A stretch of 64,000 nt of DNA from Salinispirillum sp049115955. GTDB taxonomy: Bacteria > Pseudomonadota > Gammaproteobacteria > Pseudomonadales > Natronospirillaceae. The position numbers and the translations under genes were made by a program. Shown piece after piece: positions 1 to 9,084 of this stretch (its first letter is position 1; each line of letters opens with the position of its first letter). The notes beneath the pieces were generated by a model. It had not been told where the DNA came from. It did not search any database and saw only the letters and a program-made list of their open reading frames with translations. Location of the stretch: assembly GCA_049115955.1 (NCBI GenBank), contig JAGDZJ010000017.1:62001-126000 (forward strand). The letters are read 5' to 3'.

Positions 1-129
1 AGTAGCGCGTTGAATGGTGAGAAGACGAATGACAACATTTTTAAGACTCTGATTTTTAGCTTGGTTTTAATTGGGTGTTTCGTTGTTGTGTTTTGTGCTG
101 ATTTGAAGCGATTGTCAGGCAGGACCTAA
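1..129 (+). CDS. possible C-terminal end of a membrane protein cut by the window edge
   Basis: The frame is open from base 1 to a TAA at 127-129 (42 codons). It encodes a short polar stretch, one strongly hydrophobic segment of about 18 residues (LIFSLVLIGCFVVVFCA) and a basic tail. This could be the last transmembrane helix of an upstream gene. The stretch is AT-richer than the rest of the window and may simply be non-coding. I do not recognise a family. Confidence 0.2.
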   Translation, partial: SSALNGEKTNDNIFKTLIFSLVLIGCFVVVFCADLKRLSGRT

Positions 130-406
130 CGGACGATCAGAGTAGTCGTAGGAGGGATAGCGGATGTACGAACGAATGGGTTGTCTTCATGTTTTAAACC
201 TTAACGAGTTCCAAGCGGGATGACAACTCCTTTTTTACCAAACAAGCCCATTCTGTTTTGGTCGTTAGGAACATTTTCCTAGATTTAGATTCGGCAGGCC
301 ATAACATAAGGAATAAATAATATCCGGATCTACAATTCTCAGCTATCCTTATCTTCCTAGATAGCGGCTATTTCGCGCTCGTTATGGTCTTTTCTGAGAA
401 TATATA
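130..406. other. intergenic region upstream of the chemoreceptor
   Basis: About 280 bases with no convincing gene. I looked for a sigma-28 promoter and for a cyclic-di-GMP (GEMM) riboswitch, both common in front of chemoreceptors, and saw neither. The sequence is AT-rich around 290-320. The ribosome-binding site of the next gene is weak (a GAG about 12 bases before the ATG). Confidence 0.4.
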
Positions 407-2110
407 ATGAATTTCTTTTCTACGGTTGCAGGTCGTCTGCTAACTATATCACTGTTGGCTTTATTGGGTTTTGTTCTGCTGGCTGCGGTTGCACTAAATG
501 CACTGAATACCAGCCTGATGGACGGCAGGGAAAGCCGGGTAATTGCGGTCATTGAAGCCAGCCTAAGTATTGTTAAGCACCATCAACGGCTAGAAGCCCA
601 GGGTGAGCTCTCGACTCAGCAAGCACAGCAACAGGCTTTGACCGCGATCAAAGCAATTCGCTATGACGGCACAGAGTATGTATGGATCAACGATATGGGC
701 CGCCCCATACCCCGTATGATCATGCACCCGACGGTACCCACTCTGGACGGCACCATTCTGGACCAGCCAAACTTTATGCACGCCACTCATATGCGCAGCA
801 AAGATGGCAGTCAGTCACAACCACTGGATAATGCCAACCTATTTGTCAGCTTTGTCGATGCCGTGAATCGTTATGGCTCTGGCTTCGTTGAATACGAATG
901 GCCCAAGCCTCTGGTTGGCGGCGGTGTAACAGAAGAGCGCTTCACCAAATTGTCCTTTGTGGATCGTGATCCACAATGGAACTGGGTGATTGGTTCCGGC
1001 ATCTATATTGATGATGTTAAAGCTGAATTCTGGAATCTGGCAGTGCGTATTGGTGTACTGGCGTTGGCCATCATTGCCATCACGGTAGGATTTTCTCTGT
1101 ATATTCGCCACTGGTTGTTATCTCAATTGGGTGGTGAAGTGGCAAAGGCTCGCGCCTTAGTACAACAAGTCGCCGGCGGTGATTTCCGCGTCGATTTTTC
1201 CCTGAAGAAAGGCGACAACAGCTCGTTACTGGCCGCCCTAAGCAGCCTTATGCATCGACTACGAGACATCATTCACCAACAACGAGATATGTCTGAGCAA
1301 TTGACGGCCCGATCTGAAATGCTGGACAAAACCAGCCAACAAACGCAGAAAATTCTGCAAAACGTGATGGATCAGACAGATCAGGCTGCCACCGCTGTCA
1401 GCGAGATGACCGCTACCTGCGAGGACATGGCTCGCAATGCAGCCTCAGCCGCCCAATCGACCCGCGACGCCGACAAAGAAACACGCTCTGGCACAGTCGC
1501 AGTAGAAGACACGGTCACCGCTATCAACGCCCTGAATCAGAAAATCCTCCAGGTAGGTGAAGTAATTCAGCAGCTTTCAAAACGCAGTGAAGAAGTAGGC
1601 GCGGTGACCGATGTCATTTCCGGCATTGCAGAACAGACCAATTTGCTGGCTTTGAATGCCGCTATTGAAGCCGCCCGAGCGGGCGAAATGGGTCGCGGGT
1701 TTGCTGTGGTCGCCGACGAGGTACGGACACTGGCCAGCCGCTCGCAAGAAGCGACACAAGGCATCAGCAAACGCATCGAAGATATTCAGAAAGACTCCGC
1801 GCAAGCGGTGCAGTCTATGGCTGACAGCCAACAAGAAACGCAGCAGACGATTGAGCGTTCACAACAGGCCGGGGCAACTCTGGTCCGTATCAATACTGCC
1901 GTGTCCAGCATTACCGAAGCCAATGACCAGTTAGCCAGTGCGACAGAGGAGTTGGCGGCGGTGTCCGCCACCATCAATGAAAACATGGAGCGTATCGCCA
2001 ATTCAGTTCAGGAAACCACCGACAAATCGACCGAGTTATCCGGTGCCAGTCACCAGCTTCGCCAGATGGCAGCGGACATGAAAGCCTCGTTGCAAGGCTT
2101 TAAATTATGA
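407..2110 (+). CDS. methyl-accepting chemotaxis protein with a periplasmic Cache domain
   Basis: Chemoreceptor of 567 aa that senses a small ligand in the periplasm and signals to CheA/CheW. The sequence shows a first membrane helix (about residues 10-30), then a periplasmic domain of about 170 residues with the sCache_2-like signature YVWINDMGRPIPRMIMHP. A second helix follows (about 211-232), then a HAMP region and a long coiled-coil signalling domain. The conserved hairpin tip EQTNLLALNAAIEAARAGE lies near residue 410. The C-terminus has no NWETF-type CheR tether. The gene stands alone and converges on metQ; a hairpin at 2137-2169 lies between them. The ligand cannot be named. In this family small carboxylates are common ligands, but that is only a family-level hint. 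Confidence 0.95.
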   Translation: MNFFSTVAGRLLTISLLALLGFVLLAAVALNALNTSLMDGRESRVIAVIEASLSIVKHHQRLEAQGELSTQQAQQQALTAIKAIRYDGTEYVWINDMGRPIPRMIMHPTVPTLDGTILDQPNFMHATHMRSKDGSQSQPLDNANLFVSFVDAVNRYGSGFVEYEWPKPLVGGGVTEERFTKLSFVDRDPQWNWVIGSGIYIDDVKAEFWNLAVRIGVLALAIIAITVGFSLYIRHWLLSQLGGEVAKARALVQQVAGGDFRVDFSLKKGDNSSLLAALSSLMHRLRDIIHQQRDMSEQLTARSEMLDKTSQQTQKILQNVMDQTDQAATAVSEMTATCEDMARNAASAAQSTRDADKETRSGTVAVEDTVTAINALNQKILQVGEVIQQLSKRSEEVGAVTDVISGIAEQTNLLALNAAIEAARAGEMGRGFAVVADEVRTLASRSQEATQGISKRIEDIQKDSAQAVQSMADSQQETQQTIERSQQAGATLVRINTAVSSITEANDQLASATEELAAVSATINENMERIANSVQETTDKSTELSGASHQLRQMAADMKASLQGFKL

Positions 2111-2136
2111 CCGCAGGCGAGTAAGAGACCAGCAGA

Positions 2137-2169
2137 AAGCGGGCCCCTGAACGTTGCAGGGGGCCGCTT
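2137..2169. terminator. bidirectional hairpin terminator between the chemoreceptor and metQ
   Basis: An inverted repeat of about 12 bp (AGCGGGCCCCTG with its near-perfect complement CAGGGGGCCGCT, 7-base loop) sits between the two convergent stop codons. It can serve both transcripts. No long T-run follows on either side. Confidence 0.65.
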
Positions 2170-2179
2170 CACTGAATGA

Positions 2180-2965
2180 TTAAAACGCCGGTACAACCGC
2201 CCCTTCATAACGCTCTTCAATGAACGCCCGCACGGCTTCACTGCGCAGCGCATCACGCAGCGCCAACAATGCCGGGTTGTCTTCTTGCCCAGCGCGCGTC
2301 ACCAGAATGTTCACATACGGTGAGTCGGTACCTTCAATTACCAAGGCATCGTCCACCGGGTTCAAGCCTGCTTCCAATGCGTAGTTGGTGTTGATCAACG
2401 CTAGGTCGACCTGGCTCAACACACGCGGTAAGGTCGCGGCTTCCAATTCATTGAAACGCAGGTTTTTAGGGTTCGACACGATATCGCGTGGGCTTGCCGT
2501 AATACCTGCATCTGGATTCAAAGTAATCAAACCGGCGGTTTGCAACAACAGCAATGCACGGCCACCGTTGGTGACGTCGTTTGGAATCGCGACCTGTGCC
2601 CGGTTCGGCAGGTTATCTAAGCTCTCGTGGCGGCTGGAATAAATACCAAATGGCTCCACATGAATACCCGCCACACTGACTAAGGTGGTGTTGCGGCTGC
2701 TGTTGAAGCTGTCGAGATACGGCTGATGCTGAAAGAAGTTAGCGTCCAAACGGCGCTCCACCACCTGCACATTGGGCTGTACGTAATCGGTGAACACGCG
2801 AATCTCCAGCTTAATGCCTTGGCTTTCCAGCACAGGCTTTACCTGCTCCAACAACTCCGCATGGGGCACTGCCGTGGCAGCAATGCTGAGTGTTTGCGTT
2901 TGTGCCTGCGCCGAAAATGCAGCCAAAGCTGTCCATACGGTCAAGGCAATAAATAAACGTTTCAT
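2180..2965 (-). CDS. metQ: methionine ABC transporter substrate-binding protein MetQ
   Basis: Periplasmic methionine-binding subunit of the MetNIQ importer (NlpA/MetQ family), 261 aa. It has a signal peptide (about residues 1-21) ending in AFSAQA, followed by the family pattern TAVPHAELLEQVKPVLESQG. The usual MetQ region around YVQPNVQVVERRLDANFFQH is present, as is the C-terminal ERYEGAVVPAF. Many MetQ proteins are lipoproteins, but here no Cys lipobox is visible, so cleavage by signal peptidase I and a free periplasmic form are likely. It is the last gene of metN-metI-metQ, 77 bases after metI. The family also contains binders of other amino acids. The gene order makes methionine the best guess. 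Confidence 0.93.
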   Translation of the reverse strand: MKRLFIALTVWTALAAFSAQAQTQTLSIAATAVPHAELLEQVKPVLESQGIKLEIRVFTDYVQPNVQVVERRLDANFFQHQPYLDSFNSSRNTTLVSVAGIHVEPFGIYSSRHESLDNLPNRAQVAIPNDVTNGGRALLLLQTAGLITLNPDAGITASPRDIVSNPKNLRFNELEAATLPRVLSQVDLALINTNYALEAGLNPVDDALVIEGTDSPYVNILVTRAGQEDNPALLALRDALRSEAVRAFIEERYEGAVVPAF

Positions 2966-3042
2966 GTGAGTACTTCTCCTAGTCTTTAATGATCAATAAA
3001 AAGTCGATGTAAAACGATGACGGCGCTGAATTACCGTAGGGT

Positions 3043-3720
3043 TCAGCGCCGAGAAAAATGCAATACCAAGCGGTCACCCAAGGACTGCAATACCTGAACC
3101 AGCAGCAACAGCAGAACCACGGTGACCACCATGACGTCGGTCTGAAAACGCTGATACCCGAAGCGCACGGCCAAATCACCTAGTCCACCCGCGCCCACTA
3201 CACCCGCCATGGCGGTGTAGGACACCAACGTAATGGCCGTCACCGTCGTCGCAGCTATGATGCCCGGTCGCGCTTCAGGTAGCAGCGCATGCAGAATGAT
3301 TTGACGCGTAGAAGCACCCATGGCTTGCGTCGCTTCGATGATGCCTTTGTCCACTTCGCGCAACGCAGACTCCACCAAGCGCGCAAAGAACGGCGTAGCG
3401 CCGGCCACCAAGGGAGGAATGGCCCCGGCGACCCCGAGCGATGTACCGGTAATCACCAAGGTCAGCGGTATCATCACAATCAGCAAAATGATGAAGGGCA
3501 GAGAACGTAATGCGTTCACCAACACCGACAGCACTTGATACAACACCTTGCGCTCAAACATCTGCCGCGGGCTGGTCAAGAACAGCAGTACGCCCAGAGG
3601 TAAGCCCAACAGCACGGTGAACAGCAACGAACCGCCGAGCATCATCAGTGTGTCCATGGTGGCCCAGCCGATGTCGTACCAGTCAACGTTGACCAACAGT
3701 GCGCTCATATATTCGTTCAT
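3043..3720 (-). CDS. metI: methionine ABC transporter permease MetI
   Basis: Inner-membrane permease of the methionine importer, 225 aa with five predicted membrane helices. The binding-protein-dependent permease EAA loop is visible (EATQAMGASTRQIILHALLP). Its ATG overlaps the metN stop codon as ATGA, indicating translational coupling. Length and organisation fit MetI. Confidence 0.95.
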   Translation of the reverse strand: MNEYMSALLVNVDWYDIGWATMDTLMMLGGSLLFTVLLGLPLGVLLFLTSPRQMFERKVLYQVLSVLVNALRSLPFIILLIVMIPLTLVITGTSLGVAGAIPPLVAGATPFFARLVESALREVDKGIIEATQAMGASTRQIILHALLPEARPGIIAATTVTAITLVSYTAMAGVVGAGGLGDLAVRFGYQRFQTDVMVVTVVLLLLLVQVLQSLGDRLVLHFSRR

Positions 3721-4739
3721 GCGCGAATCACCTCCACGGTTACCTGGGCGTCTTGAAACAGCGCAATGGCAGCGGAACTGTCGCCGTCGACCAACGCCAC
3801 GGTAAATTGCCCATAGGGCTTATCCTTGATGCGGTCTACACGCGCCTGCAAAATCCGGTAATCAACGCCGGTCTGGCGCGCCACCGCGCCCAACAACGGC
3901 AAGTGCGTGGTCTCACCCACCATGGTTAAGCGCACGACCGTTCCAGGAATACTGCCCGTAATGGCCGCGAACTCGTCAACCTCGGGCAAGTCGTTGCTGT
4001 GCTCTGCTTCTTGCACAAAACGCTGCGTCGTCGGGTGCTGCGGATGCAAAAACACCTCACTGACCGGCCCTTGCTCAACAATGGCCCCAGCGTCCATCAC
4101 CGCCACGTGGTCACACACCTTACGGATGACTTCCATTTCATGGGTGATGATGACGATAGTCAGACCCAGCTCGCGGTTCAGCTCCGCAAGTAAGTTCAAT
4201 ACTTGGGCCGTAGTCTGCGGGTCGAGTGCACTGGTGGCCTCGTCGCACAGCAGAATGCTCGGGCCGGTAGACAAGGCGCGGGCAATGCCGACCCGCTGCT
4301 TTTGGCCACCCGACAACTGTGCGGGGTATTTATCGGCGTGCTCGCTGAGACCGACGCGCGCTAACAACTGGGCGACTCGGGCTTGAATCTCGGCCCGTGT
4401 ATGGTTGCCACCCAACATCAGGGGCATGCCGACGTTTTCCGCCACGGTTTTAGAGGACAACAGATTGAAGTGCTGAAAGATCATGCCGACCCGCTGACGA
4501 AAACGACGCAGACCCTGCGCCGACAACGCAGTGACTGCTTCGCCGTCCACCTTAATAGTGCCACCAGTCGGCTCTTCCAACCGGTTGATCAGGCGCAGCA
4601 GCGTGCTCTTACCCGCCCCTGAATGGCCAATCAAACCAAAAACTGTTTTTGCCGGAATCACCAAATCACAGGGCTGCACCGCAGGCACCGACACTCCGGC
4701 CACCCGATATGACTTGTGAACCTGTTGAAACTCAATCAC
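3717..4739 (-). CDS. metN: methionine ABC transporter ATP-binding protein MetN
   Basis: ATPase of MetNIQ, 340 aa. The sequence shows Walker A GHSGAGKST (near residue 38), the signature LSGGQKQR, Walker B ILLCDEAT and the H-loop ITHE. The last 75 or so residues form the NIL regulatory domain typical of MetN, which in E. coli binds methionine and inhibits transport. It is the first gene of the operon. The 190 bases upstream show no MetJ box or SAM riboswitch that I can recognise, so methionine control is not evident from sequence. Confidence 0.95.
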   Translation of the reverse strand: MIEFQQVHKSYRVAGVSVPAVQPCDLVIPAKTVFGLIGHSGAGKSTLLRLINRLEEPTGGTIKVDGEAVTALSAQGLRRFRQRVGMIFQHFNLLSSKTVAENVGMPLMLGGNHTRAEIQARVAQLLARVGLSEHADKYPAQLSGGQKQRVGIARALSTGPSILLCDEATSALDPQTTAQVLNLLAELNRELGLTIVIITHEMEVIRKVCDHVAVMDAGAIVEQGPVSEVFLHPQHPTTQRFVQEAEHSNDLPEVDEFAAITGSIPGTVVRLTMVGETTHLPLLGAVARQTGVDYRILQARVDRIKDKPYGQFTVALVDGDSSAAIALFQDAQVTVEVIRA

Positions 4740-4931
4740 AAAAAACTTACCTCAACTATGCACGCCAAAGGGCGTGGCACCGAAATGGTCGCGCATAGTA
4801 CGGTTTTATGCCGCTATTGAAAACGATGTATTTTTTATATGCTTAGAAGGCAGTGGCTATCGCGCCCTAGAGACAAGAAAAGCGCGCCAGAATAAGCGCG
4901 CCGGGAGCGTTAAACGCGGTGTTCCAGAACG

Positions 4932-5234
4932 TCAGTCCGGCTTGACCGGCGTGCTGGCCTGCTCGCCAACCACCGTAGTCCATGGCCGCACACGGAACTG
5001 TGTCACTAACCCATTGCGTACATAGGGGTCAGCCTGTGCAAAGCGCTCCACTACGTCTGGCGAATCGGCATTGAAGATCAACACGGCGCCGTCGGGCGGC
5101 TCCGCCAGCGCACCGGCCAACACCAATTCGCCGCACTGTTGTGCCGTCCAAGCCAGCTTTAAATGTTCGTCGCGGAATTCACCACGGCGTGCCATGTAAT
5201 CAGGGGCGTAGTCGTAGAATAAGATGTAATGCAT
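4932..5234 (-). CDS. YciI-like (YCII domain) protein
   Basis: Small cytosolic protein of 100 aa with the ferredoxin-like YCII fold. It begins MHYILFYDYAPDYMARR and carries the conserved R..H...W segment, DGAVLIFNADS and DPYVRNGLVTQFRVRPW. The family includes small dehalogenase- or hydrolase-like proteins of mostly unknown role. The gene stands alone between metN and the CPBP gene; the substrate cannot be inferred. Confidence 0.85.
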   Translation of the reverse strand: MHYILFYDYAPDYMARRGEFRDEHLKLAWTAQQCGELVLAGALAEPPDGAVLIFNADSPDVVERFAQADPYVRNGLVTQFRVRPWTTVVGEQASTPVKPD

Positions 5235-5309
5235 GGGTGCCTCTCAGTGTTATGTTAAAGGAAGCCTAAACAGGTGGGAGGGGGGGCAAACGCCTCTGTT
5301 TTTCTCTCG

Positions 5310-6146
5310 TCAGGCCGCGGTTAATGGGTAGGTGAACAACACAAAATGACCGAGGTTCAGAAGCCAGTGAACCAGCACAGCCCAGACAATTCGACCCGTC
5401 CAATAGTAAGCCAGCCCGTAAACCCCACCGGCGATAACGGCTACCACCACATAGTCCCAACCTCCAGCCAAGTGCGCAAGACCAAACAGCAGTGCGGCTA
5501 TCGCCACTGCCAGTAGCGGCTTTATGCGCTGTTGCAGTTGGCGTTGCAGCACACCGCGAAACAACAGCTCTTCGGCAATGCAGGTGTTCAGCAGGTTACC
5601 AGCGGCGAACAACCAGAACCAAGGTGTCCAAGCGGGTTGCCAGTCTATTAGGTCAAGAGTGACGGCTAAGGCCAAAGCTAAGGCGATGCCCAGCGTTACA
5701 GCCAAAGGCGTCAGCCAAAAGGGTTTTAGCGGCTGGGGAGTGGTGCTTCTACCAAACAACGGGATGAAATTGAGCAGTGACCAAGCGACCAGCACTTTGT
5801 CATGATTGAAGTAGAGATTGGTGGCGGTGCTGCCGGGCTTAAACACCACCTGCTCGGCAACCAATAAGCCTTCGTAGCCGGGCATGACGTGTACCACCAG
5901 CGCGGCGCTGGCCAGAAACCACAGCGCGTAACGTATCCAGCGCAAAGCGGTCGATACGGACTGTTCCACCATCCATACGGTGAGCCCGATGTAAGCAATG
6001 GCAACAGCACAGAACAACCAAGTGATATACCCGACGGCAGCAGCCGCCAACAGAATGAAGACGGCACCGCCATAGCGCAGTTGGGCTCGGCTATTTAGAC
6101 CAGCCAGTATCAGTGCAACTGAATAGAACAAGCCAAAATAGAGCAT
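5310..6146 (-). CDS. CPBP-family intramembrane metalloprotease
   Basis: Polytopic membrane protein of 278 aa with the Abi/CPBP (Rce1-like) motifs: EELLFRG near residue 192, FGLAHL about 29 residues later, and a C-terminal HWLLNLGH. These are the metal-binding and catalytic motifs of the family. The reading frame continues upstream to 6239. I chose the ATG at 6146 because AAAAGGGA stands just before it and the extra N-terminus is not hydrophobic. The role is unknown: members process prenylated proteins, or act in bacteriocin immunity or stress. No bacteriocin gene is adjacent. Confidence 0.87.
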   Translation of the reverse strand: MLYFGLFYSVALILAGLNSRAQLRYGGAVFILLAAAAVGYITWLFCAVAIAYIGLTVWMVEQSVSTALRWIRYALWFLASAALVVHVMPGYEGLLVAEQVVFKPGSTATNLYFNHDKVLVAWSLLNFIPLFGRSTTPQPLKPFWLTPLAVTLGIALALALAVTLDLIDWQPAWTPWFWLFAAGNLLNTCIAEELLFRGVLQRQLQQRIKPLLAVAIAALLFGLAHLAGGWDYVVVAVIAGGVYGLAYYWTGRIVWAVLVHWLLNLGHFVLFTYPLTAA

Positions 6147-6316
6147 AAGTCCCTTTTGCAGCGTGGTGTTATGTGTAATGGCGAAATTTATAGCATCGCT
6201 CTCTACTCGACAACTATCCTGACAGAAGGTGCCCACCATCCTGCTACTGTCTATTGGCCATTACTCACTGTCCCAGCTATCCTCTGAGATTCATTCTGCA
6301 CATCAGGTACCGACCC

Positions 6317-7210
6317 ATGCGTATTTTATTCACCGGAGGTAGCGGTAAAGCTGGCCGCCACGCCATCGCTTATCTGATTGAACAGGGTCACCGAGTGACC
6401 AATGCTGATTTGGTACCCGTAGAGATGCCCGGAGTCGATTCACTGCAAGTGGATCTAACCGATGCCGGGCAGGTGTTCAACGCCATGCACGCCTACGCCG
6501 ATTTCGATGAGCTGGAGCCCGGCACCGGCGTGCCAGCCTACGACGCCGTAGTGCACTTTGCGGCTATCGCTCGCATTCTGCTGCGCCCCGATAACGAAAC
6601 CTTTCGTATCAATACCATGAGCACTTACAACGTGCTGGATGCTGCGACCAAGCTCGGCATTCGCAAAGTGATTTTCGCCTCTTCCGAAACCACCTATGGC
6701 GTTTGCTTCGCCGATGGAGAGAAGAAACCTGAATACATTCCCATCGACGAAGATCATCCGACCGTTCCTCAAGACAGCTATGCCATGTCTAAGGTTGTCA
6801 ACGAAGCGACCGCCCGCTCCTTTCAGGCCCGCAGCGGTTTCGACATTTACGGCTTGCGCATCAACAATGTGATAGAGCCGCACGAATACGCCATCAACTT
6901 CCCGGCCTTTATGGACAACCCGGCTCTGCGCCGCCGCAATATATTTGCCTACATCGACGCACGCGACCTAGGCCACATGGTAGACCAATGCCTGAAAACC
7001 GATGGTCTGGGCTATGAAGTCTTTAACGTTGCCAACGACGACCTCTCTGTTGGCATCAGCAGCCAAGCAGTCATTGAACGTTTCTATCAAGGTGTACCGC
7101 AGAAACGGGACATGGCACCCAACGAAACCTTCTACGACAACACCAAGGCCAAGCGTCTGGTTGGGTTTGCCCCTAAGCACTCTTGGCGCGACGTACTGAA
7201 ACCTCAATAG
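6317..7210 (+). CDS. NAD-dependent epimerase/dehydratase (extended SDR)
   Basis: Enzyme of 297 aa with an N-terminal Rossmann motif (TGGSGKAGRH, a GxxGxxG variant), an active-site serine region SSETTYG and the YxxxK pair in SYAMSKVVNE. It belongs to the nucleotide-sugar epimerase/uronate dehydrogenase type of extended SDR. The frame is open from 6254. The ATG at 6317 is preferred because the Rossmann strand MRILFTGGSG then starts at residue 1. It is divergent from the CPBP gene. The substrate is not known; no sugar-biosynthesis genes lie nearby. Confidence 0.87.
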   Translation: MRILFTGGSGKAGRHAIAYLIEQGHRVTNADLVPVEMPGVDSLQVDLTDAGQVFNAMHAYADFDELEPGTGVPAYDAVVHFAAIARILLRPDNETFRINTMSTYNVLDAATKLGIRKVIFASSETTYGVCFADGEKKPEYIPIDEDHPTVPQDSYAMSKVVNEATARSFQARSGFDIYGLRINNVIEPHEYAINFPAFMDNPALRRRNIFAYIDARDLGHMVDQCLKTDGLGYEVFNVANDDLSVGISSQAVIERFYQGVPQKRDMAPNETFYDNTKAKRLVGFAPKHSWRDVLKPQ

Positions 7211-7359
7211 TTTCGAAGATGGGCCTCTGGTGGCGAGTTGTTGAGGATGGCAGCGCAGTTGAATTTCTGCTCCGCTGGCCCCACTTCATGTAACAAATCC
7301 AATTACATAAGTGGTGTACTACTCACCACCTGTCCGTTTCTTATAGAGATTTTTACTGT

Positions 7360-8448
7360 ATGCCCAGCCAAAGTACCTCGTCTTCACTGTTCAATCCGCT
7401 TCCCCTCAAACGCGGACCCGCATCCACAAACCGCCTAGTGCTGGCTCCGCTGACCAACACCCAAAGCCACGCCGACGGCACGCTGAGTGACGACGAATAC
7501 CATTGGTTAACGATGCGCGCTCAAGGTGGTTTTGGGTTAGTCACTACCTGTGCCAGCCATGTGCAAGCTAACGGTCAAGGCTTCCCCGGCCAGTTGGGCT
7601 GCTTCAGCGACGAGCACCTGGCCGGCTTAACCCGCTTGGCTACGGGTCTTCGAGAGGCCGGAGCCGTGTCTTCACTGCAGCTTCATCACGCTGGCATCCG
7701 CGCCTTGAGCGATTTAGACGACGTCGTCGGGCCTTCCGATCATGCCGAAACAGGCGCCAGAGCCATGACCGAGGCCGAAGTGGACGCTCTGGTGGAGGAT
7801 TTCATACTTGCCGCCAAACGCGCCGACCAGGCTGGCTTTGATGGCGTCCAGATCCACGGCGCCCACGGCTACATCATCGCCCAGTTCCTCTCACCCGAGT
7901 ACAACCAACGACAAGATCGCTGGGGTGGCTCGCTCGACAATCGCGCCCGTCTACTCTTCGCCGTGCTGGACGGTATTCGCGCCGCCTGCCGACCCGACTT
8001 CCAAATTGGCGTGCGTATTTCAACCGAACGCTTCGGTTTGGTTCTGCCGGAAATGCTCGAAGTGACTCAACGCTTGCTTGCCAGCGATGCGCTGGACTAT
8101 ATCGACATGTCACTTTGGGATTTCAAGAAGGAGCCCGAAGACGAGCACTACAAAGGCCGTACATTGATGTCACTGTTCACCGAACTCGACCGGGGCGACG
8201 TGAAGCTGGGCGTGGCAGGTAAGATCATGACCGCAGCCGATGCCGAGCATGCCTTGGCACAAGGCGCCGATTATGTGGCCATCGGGAGGGCCGGTGTGCT
8301 GGCGCATGACTTTCCCAAACGCATTCAGGCGAACCCTGCCTATGCACCACCACAAACACCGGTACAACCCGCCTTGCTGAGGCAGGAAGGCATCAGCCCG
8401 ACGTTCTTGACCTATTTACGGAAGTTTCCTGGGTTAATCGCCGACTGA
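7360..8448 (+). CDS. NADH:flavin oxidoreductase of the Old Yellow Enzyme family
   Basis: FMN-dependent ene-reductase-like protein of 362 aa with a TIM barrel. Visible family motifs are RLVLAPLTNTQSHADGTLSD at the N-terminus, QLHHAG, the HGAHGYIIAQFLSPEYNQR block that holds the active-site region, and the phosphate-binding end YVAIGRAGVLAHDFPKR. It reduces electron-poor double bonds in this family; the natural substrate is unknown. It lies 149 bases after the epimerase on the same strand and converges with the accessory cluster that follows. Confidence 0.93.
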   Translation: MPSQSTSSSLFNPLPLKRGPASTNRLVLAPLTNTQSHADGTLSDDEYHWLTMRAQGGFGLVTTCASHVQANGQGFPGQLGCFSDEHLAGLTRLATGLREAGAVSSLQLHHAGIRALSDLDDVVGPSDHAETGARAMTEAEVDALVEDFILAAKRADQAGFDGVQIHGAHGYIIAQFLSPEYNQRQDRWGGSLDNRARLLFAVLDGIRAACRPDFQIGVRISTERFGLVLPEMLEVTQRLLASDALDYIDMSLWDFKKEPEDEHYKGRTLMSLFTELDRGDVKLGVAGKIMTAADAEHALAQGADYVAIGRAGVLAHDFPKRIQANPAYAPPQTPVQPALLRQEGISPTFLTYLRKFPGLIAD

Positions 8449-8475
8449 GTATGTGACGGCGCCCTTTTCAAATAA

Positions 8476-9084
8476 CTATTGTTTAGAGTCGGGTGCCCAG
8501 CCTGATTTCATGGGGTTTGGCCCTATCCTTTTCGCCATCAAGATGTCAGGCTTACCGTACCCATTGGCGTCTGGAATAACGCCAACAATGTGATAGCCGA
8601 CTTTCAGGTAGAACGAAAATGGGTGATCACCCAAGTTTTCTATTGTTTGGAGTTTAGCCAAAACATCCGGGTACAGATCGATACCACCCAGGGATGTTCG
8701 TCCGTTCTCGTCGTCTGTCCCCAGCTTGACCGACAACCCGCCACGTTCCGCGACTTGCCTTTCGAAGTCGGCGACCAGTTGTCGTCCCACACCAGAGTTC
8801 TGTGTATCTTGGCGAACAACCAACGGGTGCAACTCCCATACGTTACCGCCGTGTTCTGCAAAACCACCGATCCACCCCAATACCGTGCCATGTTCATCCG
8901 TCGCAATCCGGCTGATTCTCCCCGTCTGAAGAGAGGCCATGACTTCCTCTCTCGCCTCTCCTACATTCTGCCAAGACCCCGAACCGGTACCCGAGAAGCC
9001 AGCAACCAGTAACTCGGCAGTTTGCTCAGTCGCTGTGTTATTAGCGGAGGTAAGGTCAATGATTTTCAAAGTTGTGTCCTTCAT
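8476..9084 (-). CDS. GNAT acetyltransferase resembling AAC(6')-type aminoglycoside acetyltransferases
   Basis: Protein of 202 aa with the acetyl-CoA loop VVRQDTQNSGVGRQLV (Q/RxxGxG/A type). The C-terminal half reads LGTDDE...TSLGGIDLYP...HPFSFYLKVGYHIVGVIPDANG..KPDILMAKRI. I associate that pattern with proteins annotated as aminoglycoside 6'-N-acetyltransferases in Bacillus-like bacteria. The GNAT call is firm; the aminoglycoside call rests on memory of the family. The 5' end overlaps the upstream oxidoreductase gene by 29 bases, so the two are probably co-transcribed. It is the last gene of the minus-strand accessory cluster. Confidence 0.8.
   Translation of the reverse strand: MKDTTLKIIDLTSANNTATEQTAELLVAGFSGTGSGSWQNVGEAREEVMASLQTGRISRIATDEHGTVLGWIGGFAEHGGNVWELHPLVVRQDTQNSGVGRQLVADFERQVAERGGLSVKLGTDDENGRTSLGGIDLYPDVLAKLQTIENLGDHPFSFYLKVGYHIVGVIPDANGYGKPDILMAKRIGPNPMKSGWAPDSKQ

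Noticed and set aside
130..406. Cyclic-di-GMP riboswitch or sigma-28 promoter in front of the first chemoreceptor
   Set aside because: Neither the GEMM core nor a TAAA-N15-GCCGATAA-like promoter could be found.
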